The notes beneath the pieces are model-generated. The model searched no databases. It was not told where the DNA came from and saw only the letters and a program-made list of their open reading frames with translations. From Deltaproteobacteria bacterium (GTDB taxonomy: Bacteria; Desulfobacterota; Syntrophia; Syntrophales; Smithellaceae), in the NCBI GenBank assembly GCA_019136325.1, contig JAGVUJ010000339.1, positions 1 to 29,637 of the forward strand: a stretch of 29,637 bases of DNA, read 5' to 3'. The translations under genes were made by a program, and so were the position numbers. Below, in pieces: positions 28,417 through 29,637 of this stretch (positions are counted from its first letter, which is position 1; every line of letters starts with the position of its first letter).

Positions 28417-29637
28417 ATGCGTATCCTGAAAAAAATCGTGATAGGTCTCGTTATTTTTCTGGTTGTTCTGGGAATTGCCGGGTTTTTGATTGCGCCGCCG
28501 CTGATGAAGCCGTACATCATGAAGAAGATGTCCGAGGCGCTGCACCGCAAAGCGTCCATTGAAAAAATCAGCATCAATCCTTACGCTGTTTCCATAACCT
28601 TAAAGAAATTTTCACTGGAAGATCCGGGCAAGCCTAAACCTTTTGTCGCGTTTGACGAACTTTACGTCAATGCCGATTTGATGTCCTCCCTTTTCCGCCG
28701 GGCGCTGATCCTGAAGCAAATAACCCTGACGAATCCTTACGTCGGAATTTCCCGCAAACCGGACGGTTCCTATAATTTTTCAGACCTGCTTCCCAAAGAT
28801 GAGGCAAAACCAAAAGCGGAAAGGGAAGAGAAACCTTTTCTCTTCTCCTTAAACAATATTCAAATTATTAACGGCAATATTGATTTTGACGATGCCCCGA
28901 AAAAAACCAATCATACCGTGCGGGAACTCAATGTCTCCGTTCCCTTCATATCCAATATCGAGTATCATCTGGAAAAATATGTGGAACCGAAATTTTCAGC
29001 CAAAATCAACGACAATAAATTCGAGCTTATCGGCAAGACCCGGCCTTTCCTGACGTCACGCGCCACGAGCTTCGACATCAATATTCAGGATCTGGATGTT
29101 CCCTATTACCTGAATTACGTCCCGGCAAAAATGAACTGCCGGCTCAAATCCGCGCGGCTGGACACGAGAATGAAAATCAATTTCATCATGAACCAGGATA
29201 AATCTCCCGCGCTGACGCTTACCGGAGGGGTTACTCTGAGAAAAATAGTTCTCGATGACATGCAAAACAATAAGATTCTGCAACTGCCGTCCCTGAATGT
29301 GGATATGGCCTCGGTGGAACCCTTTGTGTCGAACATTCATCTTGCGAGTATCGCCATCGATTCTCCGGAACTGGTCATCCGCCGGGATAAACAGGGCGAC
29401 ATCAACCTTCTCAATCTGACAAAAAAACAAACTAAAAAACCGGAGCCTGAAAAAGAAAAACCGGCTGCTCAATCTAAAAAGAAATCCGGGTTTAAATTCC
29501 GCGTGGATGATGTATCGCTGGATAAAGCCGATATTATTTACATGGATTTCCAACCCTCCGATCCGGTCAAACTTCATTTTTCGCCGCTGAGTTTCAAAGC
29601 CGCCAATCTTTCCACGGAAAAAGGAGCAACAGGAAAA
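28417..29637 (+). CDS. DUF748/AsmA-like membrane-anchored protein, 3' end cut by window edge
   Basis: The reading frame is open for 407 codons to the window end. AAGGAG lies 5 nt before the ATG. The protein starts MRILKKIVIGLVIFLVVLGI with one transmembrane helix (about 6-27). Long beta-rich periplasmic stretches typical of DUF748/AsmA-like proteins follow, for example SINPYAVSITLKKFSLEDPG, DELYVNADLMSSLFRRALIL and LTNPYVGISRKPDGSYNFSD. A Lys/Pro/Glu-rich charged linker lies at about 335-355, and a further repeat block begins VDDVSLDKADIIYMDF. Related proteins are thought to bridge the periplasm or affect outer-membrane lipid. Full members usually exceed 800 residues, so over half may be missing. 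It is not obviously linked to the upstream toxin pair. Confidence 0.85.
   Translation, partial: MRILKKIVIGLVIFLVVLGIAGFLIAPPLMKPYIMKKMSEALHRKASIEKISINPYAVSITLKKFSLEDPGKPKPFVAFDELYVNADLMSSLFRRALILKQITLTNPYVGISRKPDGSYNFSDLLPKDEAKPKAEREEKPFLFSLNNIQIINGNIDFDDAPKKTNHTVRELNVSVPFISNIEYHLEKYVEPKFSAKINDNKFELIGKTRPFLTSRATSFDINIQDLDVPYYLNYVPAKMNCRLKSARLDTRMKINFIMNQDKSPALTLTGGVTLRKIVLDDMQNNKILQLPSLNVDMASVEPFVSNIHLASIAIDSPELVIRRDKQGDINLLNLTKKQTKKPEPEKEKPAAQSKKKSGFKFRVDDVSLDKADIIYMDFQPSDPVKLHFSPLSFKAANLSTEKGATGK

Overview
The window looks like chromosomal DNA of an anaerobic deltaproteobacterium-type organism, possibly of the Syntrophus/Smithella kind (inference). The reasons are a glycyl-radical-enzyme activase, the DapL route to diaminopimelate, a complete Gram-negative type II secretion (T2SS) operon, lipoproteins with diderm lipoboxes, and many short intergenic repeats of the TGTCATTGCGA type. 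No rRNA, tRNA, CRISPR array or transposase gene was seen. Two genes run off the window: a radical-SAM activase on the left and a DUF748/AsmA-like gene on the right.

Layout: (1) 1-1596: a glycyl-radical-enzyme activase (minus strand, partial) diverges from a FadR-like acyl-CoA-type GntR regulator. The gap between them holds two TTGG-N5-CCAA operator-like sites 94 bp apart. (2) 1620-6399, all minus strand: SpoIID/LytB-like protein, AmpG-like permease, MurU-like uridylyltransferase and AmgK-like sugar kinase. Together these read as a peptidoglycan breakdown and recycling cluster interrupted by dispersed repeats. (3) 6666-9421: a MinD/FlhG-like ATPase, a protein joining a J-like domain without HPD to a RodZ-like HTH, and a lipoprotein with three fibronectin type III domains, closed by a strong symmetrical terminator. 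(4) 9594-23570: the T2SS operon in the order F-G-H-I-J-K-L-M-N-C-A(ExeA)-B(TPR)-D-E. Most genes overlap or lie within 35 bp of each other. It encodes the platform, five pseudopilins, assembly ATPase and secretin; a prepilin peptidase is not in the window. (5) 23895-26068: dapF and dapL, two steps of lysine/peptidoglycan precursor synthesis, each flanked by repeats. (6) 26258-27719: an AT-rich island with a small lipoprotein gene and a secreted-protein gene of unknown function, followed by a noncoding stretch with a terminator-like hairpin. (7) 27720-28342: a RelE/HigB-type toxin and XRE antitoxin pair that may be transcribed as a leaderless mRNA. (8) 28417-end: the DUF748/AsmA-like gene.

Functionally, several genes concern the cell envelope: murein turnover and recycling (regions 2 and 5), secretion across the outer membrane (4), surface lipoproteins (3 and 6) and AsmA-like envelope proteins (GspN and the last gene). 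The most notable points are the FadR-like regulator paired with a glycyl-radical activase, the SpoIID-AmpG-MurU-AmgK cluster with a SpoIID lacking a visible export signal, the QSD-for-HPD J-like/RodZ-like fusion, and a repeat family that begins at the stop codons of two unrelated genes.
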